Made by a program: the position numbers and the translations under genes. A DNA stretch of 20,155 nucleotides. Source: an uncultured Ruminococcus sp. Lineage in GTDB: Bacteria > Bacillota > Clostridia > Oscillospirales > CAG-272. A model generated the notes under the pieces. It searched no databases and was not told where the DNA came from. It worked only from the letters and a program-made list of their open reading frames with translations. The stretch is taken from assembly GCA_902797495.1 (NCBI GenBank), contig CADBTH010000027.1, positions 1 through 20,155 on the forward strand, given 5' to 3'. Below, one piece after another: positions 1 through 7,064 of this stretch (positions within the stretch are counted from its first letter, which is position 1; the number at the start of each line of letters is the position of its first letter).

Positions 1-1
1 A

Positions 2-919
2 AAGACGGTAAAGATCAAAGACGCGATGGAGCGCGTATACAAAGACTCCGAGATAGTTTACGCCAAAGGCGCGACGGTCAGAAAAGATACTCCCGACCCC
101 GACGAGGCGATAAGAATCCTCTCGGACTGCGACGTCATCGTCGCGGCGATGGCTGAGTCCGAGTGGGAGAGCGGAGAGGCGACGAGCAAGACGTCGCTCG
201 ACCTCCGCCGGGATCAGCTCGACTACCTCGACAGACTCTTCGCGCTCGGAAAGCCCGTTGTCGTGCTTATCGCGGCGGGCAGGCCGCTCATCATGACGGA
301 CATCAGAGAGCGCGCCGCGGCGATCCTCTATATCTGGGACGCCGGCACGGAATGCGGAAACGCCGTATGCGAAGTCCTCAGCGGCAAGTACAATCCGTCG
401 GGCAGGACGACGATATCGTTCCCGCGCCGCTCCGGTCAGTGCCCGGTATACTACAATCAGAGGTCAACGGGACGTCCGGCGTTCGGACGCGGCACGTTCG
501 AGTCGAAATACATAGACTGCGCCATCGGCCCGCTCTACCCCTTCGGATACGGTAAGAGCTACACGACGTTCGATTATTCGGACGGCGCGATCTCGTCTTG
601 TGAGATGACGAAGGACGGCTCCGTGACCGTTTCCTGCACCGTCAGGAACACGGGAAGATACGCGGGAGAAGAGGTCGTTCAGCTCTACGTCAGAGACCTC
701 GTGGGAAGTATCACAAGACCCGTGAAGGAGCTGAAGGGCTTTGAAAAGATTTATCTCGCGCCGGGAGAAGAAAAGAGAGTCTCGTTCGAGATAAAAGCGT
801 CCGACCTCGCCTTCTGGAACGCGGATATGGAGTTCGTGACGGAGAGCGGAGCTTTCAAAGCCTGGATCGCGCGCGATTCCTCCGACAACTCTGTTGAATT
901 CGACTTCAGAGTGAACTGA
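2..919 (+). CDS. Beta-glucosidase-type GH3 glycoside hydrolase, C-terminal part (5' end outside window)
   Basis: The reading frame is open from base 2 and shows the last 305 residues of a family 3 glycoside hydrolase, which trims beta-linked gluco- or xylo-oligosaccharides. Visible first is the GH3 C-terminal alpha/beta sandwich (about residues 1-190), with the family hallmarks LIAAGRPL, WDAGTECGNA, SGKYNPSGRTTISFPR and PVYYNQRSTGRP, then PLYPFGYGKSYTTF. A fibronectin III-like domain follows (about 205-300), recognised by VRNTGRYAGEEVVQLYV and the KELKGFEKIYLAPGEE stretch. The arrangement resembles BglX-type enzymes. The N-terminal barrel carrying the catalytic nucleophile Asp lies upstream of the window, so substrate and localisation cannot be judged. 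The internal ATG at 26 is not the start, because the frame continues upstream through conserved-looking sequence. A terminator-like hairpin follows, so the gene is probably not co-transcribed with the transporter downstream. Confidence 0.93.
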   Translation, partial: KTVKIKDAMERVYKDSEIVYAKGATVRKDTPDPDEAIRILSDCDVIVAAMAESEWESGEATSKTSLDLRRDQLDYLDRLFALGKPVVVLIAAGRPLIMTDIRERAAAILYIWDAGTECGNAVCEVLSGKYNPSGRTTISFPRRSGQCPVYYNQRSTGRPAFGRGTFESKYIDCAIGPLYPFGYGKSYTTFDYSDGAISSCEMTKDGSVTVSCTVRNTGRYAGEEVVQLYVRDLVGSITRPVKELKGFEKIYLAPGEEKRVSFEIKASDLAFWNADMEFVTESGAFKAWIARDSSDNSVEFDFRVN

Positions 920-942
920 AAAAAACGAATATTCAAGGCTTA

Positions 943-1005
943 AGCCGGCGTACTTTCCCCGCTTTCGGACGGAAGTTTGTACGCCGGCTACTATTATTTA
1001 TTTTA
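943..1005 (+). terminator. Probable intrinsic terminator after the GH3 gene
   Basis: A perfect 11-bp inverted repeat (AGCCGGCGTAC at 943-953 and its complement at 979-989) encloses 25 bases that can form a further short inner stem (954-958 with 971-975). The 3' side is T-rich (ACTATTATTTATTTT) but has no uninterrupted T run, so termination may be partial. It lies between the GH3 stop and the next promoter. Confidence 0.65.
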
Positions 1006-1009
1006 ACTA

Positions 1010-1038
1010 TTGACAAAATATCGATTTTATTATATAAT
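1010..1038 (+). promoter_or_regulatory. Sigma-A promoter for the opp operon
   Basis: A perfect TTGACA -35 box (1010-1015) and a perfect TATAAT -10 box (1033-1038) are separated by 17 bases in a very A+T-rich stretch. The expected transcription start is near 1045, leaving a leader of about 80 bases before oppB. The ATCGAT palindrome occurs at 1020-1025 (in the spacer), 1054-1059 (just after the likely start) and 1085-1090, which could mark a repressor site. Confidence 0.9.
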
Positions 1039-1125
1039 TAATCTAAATTATTTATCGATATGACAGAACCGCTCATAAAATTTCATCGATGAGTCTCTTC
1101 ATATTGCAGATTCGGAGAACAGCAA

Positions 1126-2037
1126 ATGGTCAAATATGTCATCAAGCGCGTATTGCTTGCGATCCTAACCGTACTGATTATATGCGCCATCACATTCTTC
1201 ACGATGCACGCGATCCCCGGCGGTCCGTTCAACCGTGAGAAAGCCCTGAGCGAATCCACTATAAAGGCGCTCAACGAAAGATACGGTCTCGATAAGCCCC
1301 TTGTCGAGCAATTCTTTCTCTATATGAAAGGACTCCTTCACGGAGATTTCGGCGTTTCTCTGAAGAACGGCAGAAATATTTCCGATATCATAGGAGAGTC
1401 GTTCCCGATCTCGGCAAAGCTCGGTATTTCGGCTATGGTCGTCGCGTTGTTCTTCGGAACGCTGTTCGGCAGTCTCGCGGCGCTCATGAGGAACAAACTG
1501 CCGGACAGGATAATCGTCTTCTTCTCGACTCTCTTCACGGCGGTGCCGAGCTTCGTTCTGGCGACTCTGCTGCTGCTCGTGTTCTGTATAAAGCTGAACT
1601 GGTTCCCGGTCTGGAGCCCGACGACGCAAAACTACGTTCTACCCGTCATCGCGTTGTCGGCGTATCCTATGGCGTACATCACCCGTCTTTCCAAGACGAG
1701 CATGCTCGACGCGCTGAGCCAGGACTACATACGCACGGCGAGAGCGAAGGGCGTTTCCAAAACGAAGATGATCTTCAAGCACGCGCTCAGAAACTCTCTG
1801 ATCCCCGTCATCACGTACGCCGGCCCTCAGATCGCGTACATCATCACGGGATCGATGGTCGTTGAAACGATATTCACGATAGGCGGCCTCGGCGGCAAAT
1901 TCATCAGCGGCATCACCAACCGCGACTACACTCTGATCATGGCGACGACGATATTCCTCGCAACCCTCATGGTCATAGCAAACCTGATATGCGACCTGCT
2001 CTACAAGCTCGTAGACCCGCGCATCAAATACGAATGA
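1126..2037 (+). CDS. oppB: Oligopeptide/dipeptide ABC transporter permease, OppB/DppB type
   Basis: One of the two membrane subunits of a peptide (or nickel/oligosaccharide-like) importer of the OppBC family. The 303-residue length is typical. The first membrane segment (about 8-28) is followed by the family motif HAIPGGPF and a periplasmic-side insertion, then five hydrophobic segments between about 98 and 295. The cytoplasmic EAA loop, which contacts the ATPases, is seen around 199-230 (DYIRTARAKGVSKTKMIFKHALRNSLIP). The protein ends with the usual DLLYKLVDPRIKY. The start ATG is preceded by a CGGAGA ribosome site. It is the first gene after the promoter; oppC follows after 14 bases. The substrate cannot be read from this subunit. 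Confidence 0.93.
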   Translation: MVKYVIKRVLLAILTVLIICAITFFTMHAIPGGPFNREKALSESTIKALNERYGLDKPLVEQFFLYMKGLLHGDFGVSLKNGRNISDIIGESFPISAKLGISAMVVALFFGTLFGSLAALMRNKLPDRIIVFFSTLFTAVPSFVLATLLLLVFCIKLNWFPVWSPTTQNYVLPVIALSAYPMAYITRLSKTSMLDALSQDYIRTARAKGVSKTKMIFKHALRNSLIPVITYAGPQIAYIITGSMVVETIFTIGGLGGKFISGITNRDYTLIMATTIFLATLMVIANLICDLLYKLVDPRIKYE

Positions 2038-2051
2038 GAGGAGCGGCGGAT

Positions 2052-3137
2052 ATGTATAACAACAACGGTATTCCCAAAAAGCATTTACTAAGCGCGCAGC
2101 TCGACCTCTCGAAGTTCTCACAGGAGCAGTTCAGGCCCGCGACCGACGAAGAAAAGCGTCAGCAGGACGTAATGAGCAAGAGCACGACCTTCTTCAAGGA
2201 CGGTATGCGCAAGCTCTTCAAGAACCCCCTCGCAGTCATCAGCATCATCCTCCTCGCGATAATCATCATCACGATAATCGTCGCTCCGATGATCGTCCCT
2301 TACAGCTACGAAGAGATACTCTCCGTCGACGGAAAGCGCGACAAGGGCGCGAAGAACCTCGCCCCGTTCGAATACAGTAAGATGGAGCAGAAATATATCG
2401 ACGAGGGAGGCGAGCGCTTCCCGCACATCTTCGGGACAGACGAGCAGTGCCGCGACTACTTCATCAGAGTCATCTACGGCACGCGCATCTCCCTTCTCAT
2501 CGGTTTCTTCGCAAGTATCATCGTCCTCATCATAGGTATGATTTACGGAAGTATTTCGGGCTACATAGGAGGCAAGGTCGACCTTATCATGATGCGTATC
2601 GTCGACATAATCTATTCCCTGCCCGATATGCTGATTATTATTCTGCTCTCCGTCGTGCTGAACGAGACGCTCAAATTCAAGAGCGGAACTCTCCTCGCGC
2701 GGCTCGGCACGAACATGGTCAGCCTCTTCATAGTCTTCGGTCTTCTCTACTGGGTAGGTCTCGCAAGGCTTATCAGAGGCCAGATCCTTTCGATCAAGGA
2801 GAACGAATACATCCTCGCGGCGAGAACGATCGGCGCGAAGCCCGGCAGGATAATCAGGAAGCACATCCTTCCGAACTGCCTCTCGGTCATCATCATATCG
2901 ACCGCGCTTCAGATACCCTCCGCGATATTCACCGAAAGCTTTCTGTCCTTCTGCGGAATAGGCGTCAAAGCTCCGATGCCGTCTCTCGGCTCTCTCGCGA
3001 ACAACGCCCGCGCAGGACTTCAGAGTTATCCTTATAAACTTGTATTCCCCGCGGTAATGATATGCCTCATAGTGCTGAGTCTCAACCTCATCGGCGACGG
3101 ACTCCGCGACGCGTTCGACCCGAAACTCAAGAGGTGA
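2052..3137 (+). CDS. oppC: Oligopeptide/dipeptide ABC transporter permease, OppC/DppC type
   Basis: Second membrane subunit of the peptide importer, 361 residues. An N-terminal cytoplasmic tail of about 55 residues leads to a first membrane segment (61-83). An extracytoplasmic stretch contains HIFGTDEQCRDYFIRVIYGTRISL, the OppC-family signature (usually GTDxxGRDxxSR; here QC replaces the usual small-Gly pair). Further membrane segments follow, with the EAA loop at about 252-274 (EYILAARTIGAKPGRIIRKHILPN). The C-terminus NLIGDGLRDAFDPKLK is characteristic. The start at 2052 was chosen over an in-frame ATG at 1989 because the latter overlaps oppB by about 50 bases, and AGAGGAG lies just upstream of 2052. 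The stop TGA is embedded in the ribosome site of oppD, which suggests translational coupling. Confidence 0.93.
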   Translation: MYNNNGIPKKHLLSAQLDLSKFSQEQFRPATDEEKRQQDVMSKSTTFFKDGMRKLFKNPLAVISIILLAIIIITIIVAPMIVPYSYEEILSVDGKRDKGAKNLAPFEYSKMEQKYIDEGGERFPHIFGTDEQCRDYFIRVIYGTRISLLIGFFASIIVLIIGMIYGSISGYIGGKVDLIMMRIVDIIYSLPDMLIIILLSVVLNETLKFKSGTLLARLGTNMVSLFIVFGLLYWVGLARLIRGQILSIKENEYILAARTIGAKPGRIIRKHILPNCLSVIIISTALQIPSAIFTESFLSFCGIGVKAPMPSLGSLANNARAGLQSYPYKLVFPAVMICLIVLSLNLIGDGLRDAFDPKLKR

Positions 3138-3142
3138 CGAAG

Positions 3143-4144
3143 ATGGATAAACAGTTTTTGATCAGCGTACAGGACCTTCACACCTCCTTCTTCACCGAAT
3201 CGGGCGAGGTCAAGGCGGTAAACGGAGTCAGCTTCAACCTCGACCCGGGCGAGATACTCGGTATCGTCGGCGAATCGGGCTCCGGCAAGTCGGTCACCGC
3301 TTACTCGATAATGCAGATCCTCGCGAACACCGGACGGATCACCGGAGGCAGGATCCTCTATAAGGGAGAGGACATCTCCTCTTATTCGGAAAAGCAGATG
3401 CAGAATTTCAGAGGAAAATGCTGCTCGATAATTTTCCAGGACCCCATGACTTCCCTCAACCCGGTCTTCACTATAGGAAACCAGCTCAAGGAAGCGATAG
3501 TCCTTCACACGGATAAAAAAGGCGCGGAAGCGACCGCCCGCGCGATAGAACTGCTCGAACTCGTCGGTATCAACGAGCCTCATAAGCGTATCAAGCAGTA
3601 CCCGTTCGAGCTCTCAGGCGGTATGAGACAGAGAGTCATGATCGCCATGGCGCTCGCGTGCGAGCCCGATATCCTGATCGCGGACGAGCCGACCACCGCG
3701 CTCGACGTTACGATCCAGGCGCAGATACTCGAGCTTATAACGGAGCTTCAGAAAAAGCTCGGGATGGCGGTCATCCTCGTAACGCACGACCTCGGAGTCA
3801 TCGCGGGAATGTGCGACAACGTCGTCGTAATGTACGGCGGCAGGATCTGCGAACGCGGAACCGCGTCGGAGATCTTCTACAACCCCAAGCACGAATATAC
3901 GAAGGGGCTCCTCCGTTCGATCCCCGGCTTAAACAACATGAAAAAGAAACTCGAGCCGATCCTCGGCACGCCGATAAATATGCTGAATCTTCCCGCCGGC
4001 TGCGCTTTCTGCACGAGATGCGACGCCGCCATGAAGATATGCCTCACGGAAGTCCCCGAGGAAGTCTGGATCAACGACGATCACAAAGCCGCGTGCTGGA
4101 TGAACGTCAAAGAGGCATTTGAAGAAGGAGGCGCCGGAGAATGA
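3143..4144 (+). CDS. oppD: Oligopeptide/dipeptide ABC transporter ATPase, OppD/DppD type
   Basis: First of the two ATPases that power the importer from the cytoplasmic side, 333 residues. Visible elements in order are: Walker A GESGSGKS (43-50), Q-loop Q99, ABC signature LSGGMRQR (157-164), Walker B ILIADE with catalytic E182, D-loop ALD and switch His215 (THD). After the nucleotide-binding domain comes the Opp/Dpp-specific C-terminal extension with GCAFCTRC and further cysteines (C287, C290, C293, C300, C318). Four of these fit the conserved Cys pattern of the oligo-HPY extension, where a Fe-S cluster has been reported for some relatives; that point is family knowledge. The start at 3143 follows GAGGTGA, which overlaps the oppC stop. 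The upstream in-frame ATG at 3062 lies inside oppC. It overlaps oppF by four bases (ATGA). Confidence 0.94.
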   Translation: MDKQFLISVQDLHTSFFTESGEVKAVNGVSFNLDPGEILGIVGESGSGKSVTAYSIMQILANTGRITGGRILYKGEDISSYSEKQMQNFRGKCCSIIFQDPMTSLNPVFTIGNQLKEAIVLHTDKKGAEATARAIELLELVGINEPHKRIKQYPFELSGGMRQRVMIAMALACEPDILIADEPTTALDVTIQAQILELITELQKKLGMAVILVTHDLGVIAGMCDNVVVMYGGRICERGTASEIFYNPKHEYTKGLLRSIPGLNNMKKKLEPILGTPINMLNLPAGCAFCTRCDAAMKICLTEVPEEVWINDDHKAACWMNVKEAFEEGGAGE

Positions 4145-5097
4145 GCACACTCGTTGAAGTTCAGAATTTAAAGCAGTATTTTCCGATAAAGGCGGGCTTC
4201 TTCAAGACCGTGCCGCTCAAAGCCGTCGACGACGTTTCGTTCACCGTTGAGGCGGGCGAGACTCTCGGACTCGTCGGCGAATCCGGATGCGGAAAGACGA
4301 CGGTCGGCCGCTCCATCCTCAGGCTTTACGAGCCCACCGCCGGAAAGGTAATTTTCGACGGCGAGGAGGTCACCGATAAAAACATAAACAAGATGCGCCG
4401 CAGGATGCAGATGGTGTTCCAGGACCCGTACTCTTCCCTCGACCCGAGAATGACCGTCGAAGACATAATCGGAGAACCTCTCGACGTTCACCACCTCTGC
4501 TCCAACCGCAAGGAAAGGCGCGAGAAGATACTTGAGCTGATGAGCCTCGTCGGACTGAACGCCGAGCACGCGCGCCGTTACGCCCACGAATTCTCAGGCG
4601 GTCAGCGCCAGCGTATCGGAATTGCGAGAGCCCTCGCCGCGGAGCCGAGATTCATCGTCTGCGACGAGCCCGTATCCGCGCTCGACGTGTCTATCCAGGC
4701 GCAGGTCATCAATATGTTCGAGGAGCTTCAGGAAAAGCTCGGCGTCGCGTATCTCTTCATCGCGCACGACCTGCTCGTGGTACATCACATATCGAAGCGT
4801 ATCGCGGTAATGTACCTCGGCAAGATCGTCGAGATCGCGGACGCGGACGAGCTGAACGACCACCCCGAGCATCCGTATACGCAGTCACTTCTCTCCGCCG
4901 TTCCGATCCCCGATCCGAATATAACGAGAGCACGTCAGCGTATAATACTTGAAGGCGACGTTCCGAGCCCGCTCAATATGCCCTCGGGATGCGCGTTCCG
5001 TACGCGCTGCAAATACGCGACGGACAAATGCGCCGAGGAATGTCCGGCGCTCACAGACCGCGGCGGCGGACACTTCGTCGCCTGCTGGAACAAATAA
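4141..5097 (+). CDS. oppF: Oligopeptide/dipeptide ABC transporter ATPase, OppF/DppF type
   Basis: Second ATPase of the importer, 318 residues, normally forming a heterodimer with OppD. It shows Walker A GESGCGKT (46-53), Q-loop Q94, signature FSGGQRQR (151-158), Walker B FIVCDE with E176, D-loop ALD, and His209 (AHD). The OppF-typical QNLKQYFPIKAGFF opening is present. The C-terminal extension carries GCAFRTRC, with cysteines at 284, 290, 297, 301 and 315. Start and oppD stop overlap as ATGA, indicating coupled translation. After the stop, 84 bases containing an imperfect hairpin separate it from oppA. Confidence 0.94.
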   Translation: MSTLVEVQNLKQYFPIKAGFFKTVPLKAVDDVSFTVEAGETLGLVGESGCGKTTVGRSILRLYEPTAGKVIFDGEEVTDKNINKMRRRMQMVFQDPYSSLDPRMTVEDIIGEPLDVHHLCSNRKERREKILELMSLVGLNAEHARRYAHEFSGGQRQRIGIARALAAEPRFIVCDEPVSALDVSIQAQVINMFEELQEKLGVAYLFIAHDLLVVHHISKRIAVMYLGKIVEIADADELNDHPEHPYTQSLLSAVPIPDPNITRARQRIILEGDVPSPLNMPSGCAFRTRCKYATDKCAEECPALTDRGGGHFVACWNK

Positions 5098-5105
5098 GAT
5101 TAGTT

Positions 5106-5140
5106 CCCCTTTTCCCGTCCGGGACAAACGGAGAAATGGG
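5106..5140 (+). promoter_or_regulatory. Imperfect hairpin between oppF and oppA
   Basis: Arms 5106-5118 and 5128-5140 can pair over 13 positions (ten Watson-Crick pairs, one G-U, two mismatches) around a nine-base loop. It is followed by A+T-rich sequence and a T run at 5162-5168 just before the oppA ribosome site. In other peptide and sugar importers such structures protect or process the mRNA so that the binding protein is made in excess. That role here is inference. Confidence 0.4.
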
Positions 5141-5181
5141 CTATTAATAATTTACTACAAATTTTTTTGGAGGTACCAAAA

Positions 5182-6930
5182 ATGAAAAAGATTTTCGCAC
5201 TGCTCCTCGCTGTGATGATGCTTGTATCTCTCGCTGCCTGCGCTTCCAACGAAGCGGAGAAAGACACGGATGCGGCTCCCGACACGGCAGAAGTCCCCGC
5301 AAACGATGCGTCCGCCGATGATCTCGTCTCCGACGCATTCATCGACCCCGTAGCTGACTGGGCACAGTATGACGCTCTCATCGCCGAGATCAAGTCCGAA
5401 ACAGACTTTGCAAAGCGCGCTGAGCTCATGCACCAGGCTGAGGACATCCTCATGGCTACAAACTGCGTCATTCCGATCTACTACTACAATGACGTATATC
5501 TCCAGAAGGACTACGTTTCCGGTATCTACTCGAACCCGTACGCAACGAAGTTCTTCATGTACACGAAGCTCGACAACGGTTCCGACACACTTCGTCTGAA
5601 TCTCTCCAGCGAGCCCGATTACCTTGACCCCGCGCTCAACAGCTCCGTTGACGGCGCTTGCCTCGCTGCAAACTCCTTCTCCGGTCTGTACACGTACGAC
5701 GCTGAAGGCAAGTGCGTCCCCGCTTGCGCTGAAAGCTACACGACGAATGAAGACGGAACGGTCTACACGGTAACTCTTAAGAAAGACCTCAAGTGGTCCG
5801 ACGGTTCCGACCTCACGGCGGCTGACTTCGAGTACTCCTGGAAGAGAGCTGCTTCCGAAGACACGGCGGCTGACTACGGCTACATGTTCTCCGGCTTCGC
5901 AGGATATGACGAAGGCGCTATCGAAGTTACTGCAAAAGACGACGTAACTCTTGAGTTCACGCTCTCCGCTCCCTGCGCTTACATGGAAGACCTCATGGCA
6001 TTCCCGACGTTCTACCCCGTAAAGAAAGAAGCTGTTGAAGCTGCTGAAGACTGGGAGACCAACCCCGGCGCATGGTGCAAAGAAGCAGGCTTCGTTTCCA
6101 ACGGCGCATACGTTTGCACAGGTTGGGATCACGACACGTCCATGACGTACGAAAAGAACCCCTACTGGTTCGACGCTGACAAGGTCACCGTTGAAAAACT
6201 CGAGTACATGCTCTCCGCTGACGATACGGCGATCTATGCCGCATACAACGCAGGCAACATCGACTTCGCTGACAGCGTTCCCACGGACGAGATCGCGTCT
6301 CTCCTTGACAACCCCGAATTCCACATCGTTGACGAGCTCGGTACTTACTACGTAGCGTTCAACGCAAAGAGCTCCATCTTCGAAGGCAAGACGCCCGCAC
6401 AGGCTGCTTGCATGCGTGAAGCGTTCTCCATCCTTATCGACCGCGACTACATCTGCGAAAACATCGGTCAGACAGGTCAGATCGCTGCTAACAGCTTCAT
6501 CCCGCTCGGAATGGCTGACGGCAACGGCGGCGTATTCAAGGCTGACGCTGAAACAGGTTACTTCGACGCATACGCTATCAACAACGACGAAGAGGCTGTA
6601 ACCGAGAAGGCTATCAAGCTTCTTGAGGCTGCAGGCTTCGAGTTCGAAGACGGCAAGCTCGCAGAATCCACGCCTATCTCCATCGAGTACCTCACGAATG
6701 AGACCTCCGGTCACGTTGCGATCGCTGAGTCCATTCAGCAGGACCTCGCGAAGGTCGGCATCGATCTCACGATCCAGACTCAGGACTGGAACGTATTCCT
6801 TGAAGAGCGTAAAGCCGGCAACTTCGACTTCGCTCGTGAAGGTTGGATCGCAGACTTCAACGACCCGATCAACATGCTCGAAATGTGGATCACGGCATCC
6901 GGTAACAACGACTGCCAGTTCGGCAGATAA
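5182..6930 (+). CDS. oppA: Peptide-binding lipoprotein of the Opp/Dpp importer, apparently circularly permuted
   Basis: Extracellular solute-binding protein (SBP family 5) that hands peptides to OppBCDF, 582 residues. A lipoprotein signal ends at LAAC (Cys20). A low-complexity acidic linker (21-50) follows. Residues 52-131 (YDALIAEIKSETDFAKRAEL, VIPIYYYNDVYLQKDYV and so on) match the extreme C-terminus of normal OppA proteins. Residues 134-582 then run from the usual mature N-terminus (TLRLNLSSEPDYLDPALNSS) through WSDGSDLTAADFEYSWKRA, NGAYVCTGW and the conserved GWIADFNDPINMLEMW, stopping at NNDCQFGR where the first block would normally begin. The gene is otherwise intact: GGAGG at 5169-5173, one open frame, and a terminator directly after the stop. 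It uses far more GCT, GCA and GTT codons than its neighbours, as highly expressed genes often do. The start at 5182 was preferred over ATG 5167 because of the signal peptide and ribosome site. Confidence 0.93.
   Translation: MKKIFALLLAVMMLVSLAACASNEAEKDTDAAPDTAEVPANDASADDLVSDAFIDPVADWAQYDALIAEIKSETDFAKRAELMHQAEDILMATNCVIPIYYYNDVYLQKDYVSGIYSNPYATKFFMYTKLDNGSDTLRLNLSSEPDYLDPALNSSVDGACLAANSFSGLYTYDAEGKCVPACAESYTTNEDGTVYTVTLKKDLKWSDGSDLTAADFEYSWKRAASEDTAADYGYMFSGFAGYDEGAIEVTAKDDVTLEFTLSAPCAYMEDLMAFPTFYPVKKEAVEAAEDWETNPGAWCKEAGFVSNGAYVCTGWDHDTSMTYEKNPYWFDADKVTVEKLEYMLSADDTAIYAAYNAGNIDFADSVPTDEIASLLDNPEFHIVDELGTYYVAFNAKSSIFEGKTPAQAACMREAFSILIDRDYICENIGQTGQIAANSFIPLGMADGNGGVFKADAETGYFDAYAINNDEEAVTEKAIKLLEAAGFEFEDGKLAESTPISIEYLTNETSGHVAIAESIQQDLAKVGIDLTIQTQDWNVFLEERKAGNFDFAREGWIADFNDPINMLEMWITASGNNDCQFGR
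5335..5574 (+). other. Displaced C-terminal block of the OppA fold
   Basis: This segment encodes OppA residues 52-131. From knowledge of E. coli OppA, the order near the C-terminus is an FDSIMAETLKVTDEAQR-like helix, then an AIVPVYYYVNARLVKPWVGG-like strand region, then the end of the protein. Here the equivalent YDALIAEIKSETDFAKRAEL and CVIPIYYYNDVYLQKDYVSG lie before, not after, the rest of the domain. Its codon choice (GCT, GCA) matches the remainder of the gene. Confidence 0.85.
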
Positions 6931-6942
6931 TTACGATTCCCT

Positions 6943-6974
6943 AAGGGCGGTGCAGAAATGCACCGCCTTTTTTT
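6943..6974 (+). terminator. Intrinsic terminator of the opp operon
   Basis: A 9-bp perfect stem (GGCGGTGCA 6946-6954 with TGCACCGCC 6959-6967), extendable to 12 pairs using AAG and TTT, has a stable GAAA tetraloop and is followed by seven T residues (6968-6974). It lies 12 bases after the oppA stop. Confidence 0.95.
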
Positions 6975-6984
6975 ATTAAACCTA

Positions 6985-7012
6985 TTGACAAAGCGGGGAA
7001 AAGGAGTATAAT
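6985..7012 (+). promoter_or_regulatory. Sigma-A promoter for the metal-resistance operon
   Basis: TTGACA (6985-6990) and TATAAT (7007-7012) are both perfect and separated by 16 bases. The expected transcription start is near 7019. A partly symmetrical site at 7027-7048 lies just downstream, well placed for repression by the ArsR-family protein encoded next. Confidence 0.9.
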
Positions 7013-7026
7013 ACATTTGTACGGTT

Positions 7027-7048
7027 ATTCAAATGAACATATTTTAAT
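7027..7048 (+). promoter_or_regulatory. Candidate ArsR/SmtB-type operator
   Basis: The 22-base stretch has the dyad ATTnAAAT-N6-ATTTnAAT, and it also contains TTCAAATGAACAT, which is similar in composition to SmtB/CzrA/CadC operator half-sites. It sits between the predicted transcription start and the ribosome site of the sensor gene. Assignment as the operator is inference from position and symmetry. Confidence 0.55.
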
Positions 7049-7064
7049 TCATCGGAGGTCGCTC

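Noticed and set aside
1060..1092. Ten-codon leader ORF in the opp 5' region
   Set aside because: No ribosome-binding site and no regulatory run of codons or attenuator hairpin; kept only as a side remark.
5106..5140. Factor-independent terminator between oppF and oppA
   Set aside because: The stem has two mismatches and a T run does not follow directly, and there is no promoter-like sequence for oppA after it; a processing or stabilising hairpin is more plausible.
5155..6714. Long - strand open frame (519 codons) opposite oppA
   Set aside because: It covers oppA in antisense, has a Val/Glu/Ser-biased composition and no recognisable motif; the codon bias of oppA makes stop codons rare on the other strand.
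6931..6984. Possible continuation of oppA past the stop (frameshift instead of permutation)
   Set aside because: All three forward frames after 6930 were inspected; the sequence is a short spacer and terminator with nothing resembling the missing C-terminal block, which instead lies at the front of the gene.
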